A stretch of 42,517 nt of DNA, taken from positions 1 through 42,517 of the forward strand of contig NZ_SDVB01000128.1 in NCBI RefSeq assembly GCF_004137355.1. The letters run 5' to 3'. Both the position numbers and the translations under genes were made by a program. The stretch comes from Ciceribacter ferrooxidans. Lineage in GTDB: Bacteria; Pseudomonadota; Alphaproteobacteria; Rhizobiales; Rhizobiaceae. How positions within the stretch are numbered: position 1 is the stretch's first letter; the number at the start of each line of letters is the position of its first letter. Below the pieces are notes generated by a model. The model searched no databases, was not told the DNA's origin, and saw only the letters and a program-made list of their open reading frames with translations. This document shows positions 1 through 9,473 of the stretch, piece after piece.

Positions 1-1
1 C

Positions 2-649
2 GCCTACTGGAACAAGGCAGCCGACCGGCTGATGCGGGATCCCGGCATCAGCACGCCGGTCAGCTTCATCGTTCATTCGCGCAGGGAGGTGAATACCTAC
101 CTGAGGGAGGGGCAGTACTTCTTCTCGGATATTCGCAAGGAAGGCATCGTTCTCTACGAGCTCGACGACGAGCCGCTCGCTGAACCGAAGCCTCTGAAGC
201 CTGCCGATTGTCTGCGGGTGGCGAAGGAACATTTCGGCGAACGATCATTGCTATCGATGACCTTCTTGAAAGGTGCTCGCTTCTATCTCAGCGAAGGGCA
301 CGTACGCGTTGCTGCGTTTGAGCTTCATCAGGCGCTCGAACAAGCCTATTCCTGCGTTCTCCTGACCCTCACCAACTACGGCCCACCGTCGCACAACATC
401 AAGTTCCTCCGCTCACTCGCGGAGGATCAGGACCAGCGTCTGGCGGACGCCTTCCCGCGCGATCAGCATCGGGAGCGTGCCTGGTTCAACACCATCAATG
501 AGGCCTATGTGAAGGCGCGCTACTCGAAGCATTTCGAGATCGGCGAAGAAGCACTTGCGTGGCTCTTGGAGCGGACGGCAATCCTGCTTGATCTGGTCAA
601 TGCGGTGTGTTCCGAACACCTGCGAAGTCTGGAGCGGGAGGTCAGATAG
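2..649 (+). CDS. C-terminal part of a nucleotidyltransferase/HEPN-type protein (5' end outside window)
   Basis: The frame is open to the left edge: codons before the first ATG (32) read AYWNKAADRL, so the true start lies outside the window. The visible part looks like the end of a minimal-nucleotidyltransferase domain (VSFIVHSRREVNTYLREGQY, then FFSDIRKEGIVLYE). A helical HEPN domain follows (about residues 70-200 of the visible protein), with the typical pattern 'hAAFELHQALEQAYSCVLL' and a later 'RYSKHFEIGEEALAWLLERT'. Fused NT-HEPN proteins of this kind are often linked to toxin-antitoxin or stress modules, but many are uncharacterised. The HEPN RNase motif Rx4-6H is not clear here, so RNase activity cannot be claimed. 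It ends about 120 bp before the SRAP gene. Domain call is from family knowledge; function is open. Confidence 0.7.
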   Translation, partial: AYWNKAADRLMRDPGISTPVSFIVHSRREVNTYLREGQYFFSDIRKEGIVLYELDDEPLAEPKPLKPADCLRVAKEHFGERSLLSMTFLKGARFYLSEGHVRVAAFELHQALEQAYSCVLLTLTNYGPPSHNIKFLRSLAEDQDQRLADAFPRDQHRERAWFNTINEAYVKARYSKHFEIGEEALAWLLERTAILLDLVNAVCSEHLRSLEREVR

Positions 650-768
650 GCTTCTGACGACGGGCGGCTCGCTTAGGGTGTACATAAATTGGCCTGCCAT
701 TTTCGGTTTTGAGCGAACCAGGTGGGTGATAACGTTCAGGTCGTCGGAAAGCCATCCGGAGCGATCCC

Positions 769-1482
769 ATGTGCAATCTCTACAACATCACGACCAACCA
801 GGAAGCCATCCGCGCGCTGACGCACGCCTTCGACCGGCTCGGCAATCTGGAGCCGTCGCTCGACATCTATCCCGACCAGATGGCGCCGATCGTGCGCAAT
901 CACAACGGTGAGCGCGAACTGACCCGCGTTCGCTGGGGCATGCCGAGCTCGAAGCAGGCCTTGTTCCAGGCCGCATCGAAACGCGCGGACAAGCTTCGTG
1001 CCAAGGGCAAGGACGTCGATTTTCAGGAGCTGCTGAAGATGGAGCCGGACGGCGGAACGACGAACATCCGCAATACCGCCAGCAAGCACTGGACGCGCTG
1101 GCTCGGCGTCGAGAACCGCTGTGTTGTCCCCTTCACCCGCTTTGCCGAGCCGGACCCGGCGAGCAAGGTCGAGGGCGGCCGCACGCCGAACGCCTGGTTT
1201 GCAGGCGACGAGAGCGAGCCGCTCTTGTTCTTCGCCGGCCTGTGGGTGCCACAGTGGGAGTGCGTGCGCAAGATCAAGGAAGGGTTGATTACGTGCGATC
1301 TCTTCGCCTTCCTGACGACCGAGCCGAACGCCGTCGTGGCGCCGATCCATCCGAAGGCAATGCCGGTCATCCTGCGCAACGTCGACGAGATCGAGACATG
1401 GCTGACGTCGCCTTGGGAGGAGGCAAAGGCCCTGCAGCGTCCCCTGCCCGCCGATGCACTCGTGCTGCTGAAGACGGCTTGA
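769..1482 (+). CDS. SOS response-associated peptidase (SRAP/YedK/HMCES family)
   Basis: This 237-residue protein begins MCNLYNITTNQEAIR, leaving Cys2 at the mature N terminus after Met removal. That Cys is the residue with which SRAP proteins form a thiazolidine cross-link to abasic sites in single-stranded DNA. Other family marks are LTRVRWGMPSS (about residues 45-58), the ARxET-like region rewritten here as TTNIRNTASKHW (about 97-108), VENRCVVPFTRFAEPD (about 115-130) and the late HPKAMPVIL stretch with the conserved His. Start is fixed by the need for Cys2 and by GGAG about 7 bases upstream. It lies beside the SOS mutagenesis operon, which fits a role in shielding abasic sites during damage tolerance. 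No LexA box was found directly upstream. Confidence 0.9.
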   Translation: MCNLYNITTNQEAIRALTHAFDRLGNLEPSLDIYPDQMAPIVRNHNGERELTRVRWGMPSSKQALFQAASKRADKLRAKGKDVDFQELLKMEPDGGTTNIRNTASKHWTRWLGVENRCVVPFTRFAEPDPASKVEGGRTPNAWFAGDESEPLLFFAGLWVPQWECVRKIKEGLITCDLFAFLTTEPNAVVAPIHPKAMPVILRNVDEIETWLTSPWEEAKALQRPLPADALVLLKTA

Positions 1483-1494
1483 ACCGGTGGCCCG

Positions 1495-1584
1495 ATGCTG
1501 AGATACGCCCTGGCCGCACTGATAATCCTGATGATGACCAGCCAGCTTGTCAGCATTGGCATCAGCATCTGGCTCGCGCTTTGA
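1495..1584 (+). CDS. Possible small hydrophobic membrane peptide (29 aa)
   Basis: A short open frame starts 12 bases after the SRAP stop codon, with GGTGG upstream of the ATG. The product begins MLRYALAALIILMM and continues with TSQLVSIGISIWLAL. It has one positive residue near the N terminus, then an almost unbroken hydrophobic stretch long enough for a single membrane-spanning helix. Codon third positions are mostly G or C, as in neighbouring genes. It would be translated from the SRAP transcript. I do not recognise a family, and random hydrophobic frames of this size do occur in GC-rich DNA. The call rests on position, start context and hydrophobicity only. Confidence 0.4.
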   Translation: MLRYALAALIILMMTSQLVSIGISIWLAL

Positions 1585-1641
1585 GATGCGCCACACCTCG
1601 CCCCGGTTACGGAAATCTCTCCGCCGCGATGAGCGTAGAAC

Positions 1642-4600
1642 TCAATGAAAATTCCGGCTCTTGATCTTGAGCGTGTCGATATGAAGATCGGGCGTGAACA
1701 TGTCCCTTGCCCGAACACCCGGCATCGGCCGCTCGCGGCGATCGGGGCTTCCGGGAGAGCCATGGGCGAACTCGTCGCCGCGGCCGGTCGGTAGCCGAAA
1801 GCCTCCGTCGCGCTCGGCAAGGCTCGAGAGATCTGCCGAGAGATCGAAGAGCTGCTGGGCGACCAGGTGCACCACCTCCCCTTCCCGCTGGATCCTGCCG
1901 TTGATCGCCATCATGCTGGCACCGAGCACCACCCGGCGTGACCGCTCGAAGAGTTTCGGCCAGACGACGAGGTTTGCCACGCCGGTCTCGTCCTCGATGG
2001 TGATGAACATCACGCCCTTCGCCGATCCCGGCCGCTGGCGCACCAGCACCAGTCCGGCTGTCATCAGCCATTGTCCGTCGCGTGCTCTCATCGCCTCGGC
2101 GCAGGTGACGATCTGCCGCTTGGCGAGGTCATGCCGCAGGAAGCTCAGCGGGTGCTGGCGGAGCGTCAGGCCGGTGTGGCTGTAATCCTCGACGACGTTG
2201 TGACCTTCGGTCATCTGCCTGAGCTCGACTTCCGGCTCCTGCTGTTCGGCGACGGCTCGTGCCTCCCGTTCCGCCGCGGCGGTGAAGAGCGGAAGCGGCT
2301 CGTCGCGAAGTGCCTTAATCGCCCAGAGCGCGTCCCGCCGCTTGAGGGCCAGTGACGGCAGGAAGGCATCGGCTTCAGCCAGCTCGACGAGCGAGGCGAC
2401 CGGCACACCGGAACGCCGCCACAGGTCGTCGACCGATGCGAAGGGCTCGTCAGCGCGCGCGGCGACAATCCGGGCCGCGTCGGCGGTCGCCAGGCCGCGC
2501 ACCAGACGCATGCCGAGCCGGACAGCATGGCGGCCGGTATCATCGATCGGCTCGAGCGTGCAGTCCCATCGCGAATGGTTGATGCAGACGGGGCGCACCT
2601 CGACGCCATGCTTCCTTGCGTCCGCGACGATCTGGGCGGGGGCGTAGAAGCCCATCGGCTGCGAATTGAGAAGTGCCGCGCAGAAGACATCGGGAAAATG
2701 GCATTTCACATAGTTTGAGGCATAGGCGATGAGCGCGAAAGACGCGGCGTGGCTTTCGGGAAAGCCGTAGGAACCGAAGCCCTCGAGCTGGCTGAAGGTC
2801 TTCTCCGCGAATTCCGGCGTATAGCCGTTCCGGATCATTCCCGAAACGAGCTTGTCCTTGAACTTCGAGACACCGCCTGTGAACTTGAAGGTCGCCATGG
2901 ATTTGCGCAACTGGTCGGCTTCGCCGCCGGTGAACCCGGCGCAGACCATCGCCACCTTCATCGCCGATTCCTGAAACAATGGCACCCCCAAGGTCTTATG
3001 CAGGACCGCCTCCAGTTCGGGTGTCGGGTACTCGACCTTCTCCTTGCCCTCGCGGCGGCGCAGATAGGGATGCACCATGTCACCCTGGATCGGGCCGGGG
3101 CGGACGATCGCCACCTGGATCACGAGGTCGTAGAAGGTCCTCGGTTTCATGCGTGGCAGCATTGACATCTGCGCCCGGCTTTCAATCTGGAAGGTGCCGA
3201 GCGTGTCAGCCTTGCGGATCATCGCATAGGTCGCCGGGTCCTCCTGGGGAATGGTCGCGAGGTCGAGTTCCTGATGCTTGTGCTCGAAGATCAGGGCGAA
3301 GGCCTTGGCCATGCAGGTCAGCATGCCGAGCGCCAGCACGTCGACCTTCATGAACTTCAGGGCTTCGATATCGTCCTTGTCCCATTCGATCACCTGCCGG
3401 TCGGCCATCGTCGCCGGCTCGATCGGCACGAGGTCGTCAAGCCTCTCATGGGTGAGCACAAAGCCGCCCGGATGCTGGCTGAGATGGCGCGGCGTTCCCA
3501 TCAACTGCCGCGCAAGCTTCAGGGTGAGGGCGAGACGACGGTCGTCCGGATTGAGGCCGAGGTCGCGCAGCTGTTGCTCGCCGACTTCGTCCGACCAGGA
3601 CCACAGGCCGGAAGAGAGCGCCTTGATCAGATCTTCGGGCAGGCCGAGCGCCTTGCCGACGTCGCGAATGGCGCCCTTGGCGCGATAGCGGATGACGGTC
3701 GAGCAGAGAGCGGCCTTGTCATGGCCATAGGTCTTGTAGATCCACAGGATCACTTCTTCGCGCCGCTCATGCTCGAAATCGACGTCGATGTCGGGCGGCT
3801 CGTCGCGCTCCTGGGAGACGAAGCGCTCGAAGAGGAGGTCGTTGGTATCGGGATCGATCGAAGTGATACCGAGCACGTAGCAGACGGCCGAGTTGGCGGC
3901 CGACCCCCTGCCCTGGCAGAGAATGCCTTGCGACCTGGCATACCGGACGATCGAGAAGACGGTGAGGAAGTAGGGCGCGTATCTCATGGTCTCGATCAGG
4001 GAGAGCTCATGGCGGATCGTCTTCTCGACATGCGCCGGCAGGCCCTCAGGATACCGCGTCTTCACGCCCTCCCAGGTGTAGTGCTCCAGCGACTGCTGCA
4101 CGGTCATGCCCGGGATCAGCGCTTCCTCGGGGTATTGATAGACGAGCTCTTCGAGCGAGAACTTGCAGCGCTCGACGAGCTCCATCGTTCGCTTGAGCGC
4201 TTCCGGGTAGAGAGGAAAGAGCCGCGCCATCTCGTCGGGCGGTTTCAGGTAGCGGTCTGCGTGTCGCTCCCGCTCGAAGCCGACATCGTCGATGGTGGTT
4301 CCTGTCCGGATGCATGTGACGACGTCCTGCAGCTGCCTGCGTGCGGGCTCATGGAAGAGCACGTCGTTGGTGACGACTGTTTTCACGCGGTGTTTTGCCG
4401 CCAGGTTTGAAAGCTCATGCAGCCGCAACTGATCATTGGGACGGCGGCGCAGGGAGAGCGAGACATAGGCGCGATCGCCAAAGATCTCGGTCATTTTCCT
4501 GAGCTGCACGGCGCAGGTTTCGTCGGCCAGGTCCGGCACGAGAACGCCAATCAGGCCTTCGGCATAGAGTGCGACGTCATCGAGATGGAGGATGCAGTTC

Positions 4601-4908
4601 GCCTTCCCGCCTCTTCCCTTGCCCAGGGTCAGCAGCCGCGTCAGTCGCGAATAGGCGGCGCGGTCGGTCGGGTAGACGAGGATCGACATGCCGTCGGCCA
4701 GGTCGAGCCGGCAGCCGACGACAAGTCGCACGCCCGTTGCCCGCGACGCCTCCAGGGCGCGCACGATACCGGCAAGGCTGTTGCGATCGACGATACCGAG
4801 CGCCTCGATGCCGAGCAGTTTTGCCGTCGCGAACAGTTGCTCGGCCGAGCTCGCGCCCCTGAGAAAGGAAAAATGCGTCGTCACCTGAAGCTCGGCGTAG
4901 CGCATCAT
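1642..4908 (-). CDS. dnaE2: Error-prone DNA polymerase III alpha-like subunit DnaE2
   Basis: This 1088-residue C-family polymerase is the catalytic member of the ImuA-ImuB-DnaE2 translesion complex (mutasome). An N-terminal PHP domain (from [17 protein letters not shown]) is followed by the palm with [10 protein letters not shown]; Asp375 and Asp377 match the first two metal-binding aspartates of Dna[14 protein letters not shown] follows, with Asp523 as the third. Downstream are the fingers ([36 protein letters not shown]), a helix-hairpin-helix region and a late OB fold ([20 protein letters not shown]). Length matches the DnaE2 family, which is shorter than replicative DnaE. The start codon overlaps the imuB stop by 4 bases (ATGA), so translation is coupled. 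Control is from the LexA box upstream of imuA. The gene appears intact. Confidence 0.96.
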   Translation of the reverse strand: MMRYAELQVTTHFSFLRGASSAEQLFATAKLLGIEALGIVDRNSLAGIVRALEASRATGVRLVVGCRLDLADGMSILVYPTDRAAYSRLTRLLTLGKGRGGKANCILHLDDVALYAEGLIGVLVPDLADETCAVQLRKMTEIFGDRAYVSLSLRRRPNDQLRLHELSNLAAKHRVKTVVTNDVLFHEPARRQLQDVVTCIRTGTTIDDVGFERERHADRYLKPPDEMARLFPLYPEALKRTMELVERCKFSLEELVYQYPEEALIPGMTVQQSLEHYTWEGVKTRYPEGLPAHVEKTIRHELSLIETMRYAPYFLTVFSIVRYARSQGILCQGRGSAANSAVCYVLGITSIDPDTNDLLFERFVSQERDEPPDIDVDFEHERREEVILWIYKTYGHDKAALCSTVIRYRAKGAIRDVGKALGLPEDLIKALSSGLWSWSDEVGEQQLRDLGLNPDDRRLALTLKLARQLMGTPRHLSQHPGGFVLTHERLDDLVPIEPATMADRQVIEWDKDDIEALKFMKVDVLALGMLTCMAKAFALIFEHKHQELDLATIPQEDPATYAMIRKADTLGTFQIESRAQMSMLPRMKPRTFYDLVIQVAIVRPGPIQGDMVHPYLRRREGKEKVEYPTPELEAVLHKTLGVPLFQESAMKVAMVCAGFTGGEADQLRKSMATFKFTGGVSKFKDKLVSGMIRNGYTPEFAEKTFSQLEGFGSYGFPESHAASFALIAYASNYVKCHFPDVFCAALLNSQPMGFYAPAQIVADARKHGVEVRPVCINHSRWDCTLEPIDDTGRHAVRLGMRLVRGLATADAARIVAARADEPFASVDDLWRRSGVPVASLVELAEADAFLPSLALKRRDALWAIKALRDEPLPLFTAAAEREARAVAEQQEPEVELRQMTEGHNVVEDYSHTGLTLRQHPLSFLRHDLAKRQIVTCAEAMRARDGQWLMTAGLVLVRQRPGSAKGVMFITIEDETGVANLVVWPKLFERSRRVVLGASMMAINGRIQREGEVVHLVAQQLFDLSADLSSLAERDGGFRLPTGRGDEFAHGSPGSPDRRERPMPGVRARDMFTPDLHIDTLKIKSRNFH

Positions 4909-6419
4909 GCAAAGATCCCATGCAGGAACCAGTCGTGCGAGCCGGTTTGCGTATCGACGCCATCACCGGATCGGAAGATCCAGAAGCGCTCGCCCACCTC
5001 GTCCTCGACGACAAAATAGTCGCGCACCGCAACCCATTCGGCGCTTCGTTTCCACCATTCGCCGAATATGCGCTCCGGGCCGTCGGCCCGCTTCACCCGG
5101 CGGCGCTTGCCACGCCAGGTGAAAGAGGCCGGCGGATGGTCCGGCAGCAGAGCGATCACTTCGATCGCCTCGGGACGGGCGAGAAGCCGGGGCGGCCTCG
5201 GCCATTGCAGCGGCCAGGTGGCACCCACCTCGTCCGCCATCGGCGCGATCCGCTGGACGCTGCGTTCGGGCACGTCACTTGCGACCGGCGCGACACGGAA
5301 AATCCGCTGGCCGCCACGATTGCCGAGCACATCGATGAGCGGCGTCACGTCCGTCATCTGATCCTCGATCAGCGAAGAGGCTGATTGAACCTCGGGGAGT
5401 GGTTCGACGAGGGTCGCGGCAAGGCTCAGCTTCTCGATGCCGAAACCGGGTTCGATCTTCTCGAAGCGATCGCGGAAGAGCTTCATCAACCAGGCAACAT
5501 CGCGGACCGGCTTTGCGGTCCCGGCCCTGAGCGCCTGCATGGTGTTGTCGACGCGGTGAATGACGAGGTCGGCGCGACGCACGCCGAGCCCGCGCTGTTC
5601 GAGCTCGAGGCAAAGCTGGCGCACCAGCCGGCTGACGTACTTCTCGATGGTTTCCGCAGCGCCGATCGGTTCGGCAAAGGACTTGTGCAGTTCGATCAGG
5701 TCCGCCGGCCGGATCGGATCGATGGGTTCCGCGACCCTCCCGAACATCTGGTCGAGACGGCACCCGACCTCCGGGCCGAAGCGAAGGGCCAATGGCGCGC
5801 GCGGCGTCGCTTCCAGATCGGCGACGGTGGCAAAGCCGAGGGTGCGGAGACCGGCGATCGTCTCGACCGGCAATCGTAGGGACGACAGCGGCAGGCGCCC
5901 TACGACGCTGGCGGTCTCTCCGCGCGGGATGATGACGGTCTCGCGATTGGTACTCCGGGCGAGCGCGTGCGCGGCACCCCAAGTGTCGGCAATGGCCGCA
6001 CGCGCCGCAAGGCCTCGCCCGCGGAAACGGTTGACGAGACCGGAGAGCATCAGCTCCTCGCCACCCTGAAGGTGATCGGCGCCTTCAGTGTCCATGACGA
6101 TCCCGTCCGGAGGATCCATGGCAACAACAGGAGAATATTGCGACAAGGCCCACAGCGTCAGTCGTTCGAGAGCTGCACGGTCCGCCACCGGATCGGCATC
6201 GATCATCATCAGCCCTTGGACCAGCGCCTGCGCCTTGGCCGCCGGCATGCCGACATGAAGGCCGTGTTGGAGAGCCGCCTTGTCAGCCGCGGCAATCCAC
6301 CGCTTCGAACCGCTCCTGGCGATTACCGCCAGCGGGGTTTCAACGGGTAGCGAGGGATCGGCGCGTCTCACCCGATCGGTCGCCAGCGTCGGAAGAAAGA
6401 CAGATACGACCCTGACCAT
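4905..6419 (-). CDS. imuB: ImuB, Y-family polymerase-like mutasome hub protein
   Basis: This 504-residue Y-family polymerase homologue is expected to be catalytically dead. The N terminus [19 protein letters not shown] stands where active enzymes have a DxD-AFYAS motif. The palm motif corresponding to SLDEAYLD reads MDTEGADHL. ImuB bridges ImuA, DnaE2 and the beta clamp. Other visible parts are the helix-hairpin-helix region ([19 protein letters not shown]) and the little-finger region (about residues 240-330). I could not pick out a confident clamp-binding motif. The ATG at 6419 has AGGTG six bases upstream and is preferred; a GTG at 6428 is also in frame. The gene overlaps the end of imuA by about 80 bases and the start of dnaE2 by 4. 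Confidence 0.93.
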   Translation of the reverse strand: MVRVVSVFLPTLATDRVRRADPSLPVETPLAVIARSGSKRWIAAADKAALQHGLHVGMPAAKAQALVQGLMMIDADPVADRAALERLTLWALSQYSPVVAMDPPDGIVMDTEGADHLQGGEELMLSGLVNRFRGRGLAARAAIADTWGAAHALARSTNRETVIIPRGETASVVGRLPLSSLRLPVETIAGLRTLGFATVADLEATPRAPLALRFGPEVGCRLDQMFGRVAEPIDPIRPADLIELHKSFAEPIGAAETIEKYVSRLVRQLCLELEQRGLGVRRADLVIHRVDNTMQALRAGTAKPVRDVAWLMKLFRDRFEKIEPGFGIEKLSLAATLVEPLPEVQSASSLIEDQMTDVTPLIDVLGNRGGQRIFRVAPVASDVPERSVQRIAPMADEVGATWPLQWPRPPRLLARPEAIEVIALLPDHPPASFTWRGKRRRVKRADGPERIFGEWWKRSAEWVAVRDYFVVEDEVGERFWIFRSGDGVDTQTGSHDWFLHGIFA

Positions 6420-7101
6420 CACATGCACCTACGACGAATTCCGCGCTCTCTCCTGCCCTCACCCTGATCAGTTCCGTGAGCCACCGCGCCCGTCCGACGC
6501 CCAGCACCGGCAACGGCTCGGATGGCAGAACCGAGATCCGCCACCGCGTTGCCGCAGCCGTCGGCGAACCGAAGTCGGAGGCTTCGCTCTGGCGCCGCCA
6601 ACGGCGGATCACCAGACCCAAGGTGCCCGACTTCTCCGCGGCAAGCTGCAGCCTGCGCGATACCGTCATCGGCAGGCGCACGAGTTCGGCGACGACGGCC
6701 CCGAGGCCGCCATAACGCAGCGCCTCCTCGAAACTCGCGAGCATCGCCTCTTCCTTGTCGCACTCGACGAAGATGACGCGGTCGGGGTGAAGTCCGACCT
6801 GAGCAAGCGCCGGGAAGAAGAGATCGAAGCGCGTGAGGCACCAGACCACCTTGCCGGTGGTTCGGGCAGCGATGCCGCCGACGAAGAGCGCGGCCGCTGC
6901 CCCGTCAATCGCACCGTTTCCGCCGCCTGCCACCTCATGCAGGGCGCCGCAGGCAAGTCCGCCACCCGGCAGGCGCGCATCCATCTCCGGCACGCCGAAC
7001 GGCAGAACGCTTCGATGGCGTGAGCCCACCCCCTCCAGGTTGGCGATCTTCTCGCGCAACTCGTCGAGGACAGTGTTCGAGATGGAGGCGGCGGCAGTCA
7101 T
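6340..7101 (-). CDS. imuA: ImuA, RecA/SulA-like mutasome accessory protein
   Basis: The product is a 253-residue RecA-fold protein. It starts MTAAASISNTVLDELREKIANLEG, and LPFGVPEMDARLPGGGLACG follows, as in RecA-like cores where the substrate-binding and P-loop region begins. The P loop itself is degenerate (EVAGGGNGAIDG). VVWCLTRFDLFFPALAQVGL and RVIFVECDKEEAMLASFEEA are typical of ImuA, and a basic stretch RRWRRQ sits near residue 180. ImuA is needed with ImuB and DnaE2 for damage-induced mutagenesis. The frame is open further upstream to 7143, but that start would abut the LexA box. The ATG at 7101 with AAGAAG ahead of it is preferred. First gene of the imuA-imuB-dnaE2 operon. Confidence 0.92.
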   Translation of the reverse strand: MTAAASISNTVLDELREKIANLEGVGSRHRSVLPFGVPEMDARLPGGGLACGALHEVAGGGNGAIDGAAAALFVGGIAARTTGKVVWCLTRFDLFFPALAQVGLHPDRVIFVECDKEEAMLASFEEALRYGGLGAVVAELVRLPMTVSRRLQLAAEKSGTLGLVIRRWRRQSEASDFGSPTAAATRWRISVLPSEPLPVLGVGRARWLTELIRVRAGESAEFVVGACDGQGRICLSSDAGDRSGETRRSLATR

Positions 7102-7145
7102 GGTCTTCTTTCGCAGCCTGTTTTCGGCTTGAGAAACTGGCATAT

Positions 7146-7160
7146 GTTCTGTATTTGTTC
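7146..7160. promoter_or_regulatory. LexA (SOS) box, GTTC-N7-GTTC
   Basis: GTTC TGTATTT GTTC is an exact match to the direct-repeat SOS box of alphaproteobacterial LexA. It lies 45 bases upstream of the imuA start, where repressor would block the promoter. dinB begins 198 bases away on the other side. No second box was seen near dinB, so control of dinB from this site is possible but not shown. Confidence 0.88.
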
Positions 7161-7357
7161 TTTTGCTGAAAACGAGTCAATGCGCATACGACCCGTCAAA
7201 GTTGAGAGGCGATGCCAGGCTGGTGAATCCGCGAAAGGATTCAAACCGATGACGGATCGGAAATTTTTCTCATGCGATCGCGTTTTGGCGTCAACCGGCG
7301 GGAAATGCGGCAAGCATATCCCATATTCGGGTTCATAATGCGGACGGAAGCGGGTCC

Positions 7358-8449
7358 ATGACAGACGAAGAAGGCCAGGGCCGGCCGCGCAAGATCGTTC
7401 ATATCGACATGGATGCCTTCTACGCATCGGTCGAGCAGCGCGACAATCCCGAGCTCAGGGGTTTGCCGGTCGCCGTCGGCAGTCCTGCCGCCCGCGGCGT
7501 GGTGGCAGCGGCAAGCTACGAAGCGCGTAAATTCGGCGTTCACTCGGCGATGCCCTCGGTGACGGCCAGGCGCAAATGCCCCGACCTGATCTTCGTCCCG
7601 CCACGCTTCGACGCCTACAAGGCTGTCTCGTCGCAGATCCGCGCAATCTTCGCCGAATACACGGCACTGATCGAACCGTTGTCGCTCGACGAGGCCTATC
7701 TCGACGTCACCGAAAACCTGAAGGGCATGGAGATCGCGACCGAGATCGCCGCGGAAATCCGCGCGAGGATCAAGGTCGCGACGGGACTGAACGCGTCAGC
7801 GGGAATTTCCTACAACAAGTTCCTGGCCAAGATGGCGAGCGATCTCAACAAGCCGAACGGCCAGGCCGTTATAACACCGAGGAACGGACCGGGCTTCGTA
7901 GAGCGGCTTCCGATCAAGAAGTTCCACGGTGTCGGACCGGCGACCGCCGAGAAGATGCATCGGCTCGGCATCGAGACCGGCGCGGATCTCAAGGCACAGA
8001 CGCTCGCGTTTCTCGTTCAGCATTTCGGGAAGTCGGGACCATATTTCTACGGGATCGCCCGTGGGATCGACAATCGCGAGGTCCGACCGGACCGGGTGCG
8101 AAAATCGGTCGGCGCCGAAGACACATTCGCGGAGGACATTCATTCCTTTGAGTTGGCACGAGAAGGACTTCGGCCGTTGATCGAAAAGGTATGGGGTTAT
8201 TGCGAGGCCAATGAGATTGGCGCCAAGACCGTGACGCTGAAGGTCAAGTTTGCCGATTTCAGCCAGATCACCCGCAGCAGGACCTTTCCCGCAGCACTGT
8301 CGGCAATCGCCGGTCTCGAAGACGTCCTCAGCGTCTTGCTCGCACCGATCTTTCCACCCAGACAAGGGATACGTCTCCTCGGCGTCACCCTCACCTCGCT
8401 GGAACGGCGAACACCGCCAGTGGAACCGCAGCTGCGGCTGGCGCTCTAG
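7358..8449 (+). CDS. dinB: DNA polymerase IV (Y-family, DinB)
   Basis: This is a 363-residue translesion polymerase. HIDMDAFYASVEQ supplies Asp17 (with Asp19), and PLSLDEAYLD supplies Asp111 and Glu112, so the metal-binding carboxylates are intact. The fingers (SYEARKFGVHSAM), the thumb helix-hairpin-helix (KFHGVGPATAEKMHRLGI) and the little finger (RKSVGAEDTFAEDI onward) follow in order. The extreme C terminus VEPQLRLAL contains a QLxLx-L type beta-clamp-binding peptide, so the gene is complete. It is divergent from imuA across a 256-base region with the LexA box. Two translesion systems therefore sit back to back. A 7-bp inverted repeat (TGAATCC/GGATTCA, 7224-7243) lies in its leader, with unknown role. 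Confidence 0.95.
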   Translation: MTDEEGQGRPRKIVHIDMDAFYASVEQRDNPELRGLPVAVGSPAARGVVAAASYEARKFGVHSAMPSVTARRKCPDLIFVPPRFDAYKAVSSQIRAIFAEYTALIEPLSLDEAYLDVTENLKGMEIATEIAAEIRARIKVATGLNASAGISYNKFLAKMASDLNKPNGQAVITPRNGPGFVERLPIKKFHGVGPATAEKMHRLGIETGADLKAQTLAFLVQHFGKSGPYFYGIARGIDNREVRPDRVRKSVGAEDTFAEDIHSFELAREGLRPLIEKVWGYCEANEIGAKTVTLKVKFADFSQITRSRTFPAALSAIAGLEDVLSVLLAPIFPPRQGIRLLGVTLTSLERRTPPVEPQLRLAL

Positions 8450-8787
8450 AGGCGGCACTATCCGGACGGGGAAGGCGCGACGTTGGCTTGTCCAGGATCC
8501 GCGCCCAATGACCTGCGACGCAGCCCTTGTCCGGCAGCGGTCGGTGCTTCGGTGAACCTGAATCCTCCAGCATTTCTTGGGTGATCGCTGGAGCATCTCA
8601 CGTGTCCCTCATCCGCTGCCGCACCATCGGCCGGCTCGCCGCAGGCTGCCAGTGCCCGGGCCGAACCATTGATCCGACGCTGGCGACCCCGCAGCGGTTG
8701 CGGGCGCAAACAAGGGGTTGCACACGCGGGCGTTCGGAAATAGCTTCGTCTGGCGGCGTGCGAGCTGCCCAGTTGAAGAGGAAGACA
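8450..8787. other. 338-base gap before the cold-shock gene
   Basis: No coding frame here resembles a protein I know. The stretch holds a 7-bp inverted repeat CTCCAGC/GCTGGAG (8565-8571 and 8587-8593) about 190 bases upstream of the csp start. Long untranslated leaders with RNA structure are usual for cold-shock genes, so this is probably promoter plus leader. No clear -35/-10 pair was found. Confidence 0.4.
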
Positions 8788-8991
8788 ATGGCAACGGGTA
8801 CCGTCAAGTTTTTCAGCCAGGACAAGGGTTATGGCTTCATCACGCCGGATACGGGCGGCCCAGATGTGTTCGTCCATATTTCGGCCGTGCAGGGTTCCGG
8901 ACCTCTCCGAGACGGCCAGAAAGTCAGCTACGAGGTTGGTCAAGACCGCAAGACCGGAAAGTCAAAGGCAGAAAACGTCAGGGCGGTCTAG
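8788..8991 (+). CDS. Cold-shock domain protein (CspA family)
   Basis: The 67-residue protein is a single cold-shock OB fold. [21 protein letters not shown] carries the first RNA-binding motif (K-GYGFI), and [10 protein letters not shown] is the second (VFVH). Single-stranded RNA/DNA binding and RNA-chaperone activity follow from the family. Start is fixed by alignment to the family N terminus and by GAGGAAG a few bases upstream; the frame is open further upstream but that part is not protein-like. The SQDKGYGFI wording and short length are typical of rhizobial Csp paralogues. Not all such paralogues respond to cold, and none of the sequence here shows which type this is. Confidence 0.94.
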   Translation: MATGTVKFFSQDKGYGFITPDTGGPDVFVHISAVQGSGPLRDGQKVSYEVGQDRKTGKSKAENVRAV

Positions 8992-9473
8992 TCGCCATTT
9001 CCATCCCGTCCTGGGATGCTGAAATCTGCTGGTCAGCCGACGAGACACGAACAGGCATCGGCCATAAGTGAGGGCGATGGAGGGAATCGGTTACGCTGAC
9101 CGGGATCCGAAATAGACGCGCTGATGCCCTCAAACCTCAATCTGACGCTATTGCCCAACCGCTTACGCAAGGTCGATGGGATCCTCGAGGAAGGCCCGTG
9201 GATGCTTCACGACGGTTCATCTCGGCAGCGATGGTTCTTGGACACGCTATCATCATCTAGGCTCGCCTGGGCGAGGCAGGCGCCACATAGCTCGATCTAT
9301 GGCTTTGTAAGGCATATGTCGGACAGGTATTCGGCGCCGCGACCCTCGTGGACGGCCCCTCATCACACCTCTGCTCCTACTGATTGGCCTTGAGGTGCTC
9401 CTCCTTTCCTTGGATTCGTATTTCGGCCTTGGCCGCCGTGGGACACGGACACGCTCTCGGCACGAGCCTGGCC
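8992..9473. other. 482-base intergenic region, no recognised gene
   Basis: This region lies between the csp stop and the 3' end of the GlxA/GbdR-like gene, both reading toward it. An open frame of 89 codons (9124-9393, +) exists, but the product resembles nothing I know and has no good ribosome binding site. I see no clear terminator hairpin, repeat or promoter. Confidence 0.3.

Noticed and set aside
736-1596. Long minus-strand frame opposite the SRAP gene
   Set aside because: The plus-strand product is a clear SRAP protein; the minus frame has no recognisable domain.
7224-7243. Inverted repeat TGAATCC/GGATTCA in the dinB leader as a terminator
   Set aside because: Stem is only 7 bp, no T-run, and it lies upstream of rather than after a gene.
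9124-9393. 89-codon frame between csp and the GlxA/GbdR-like gene
   Set aside because: Weak start context, unusual composition and no resemblance to a known family; not enough to call a gene.
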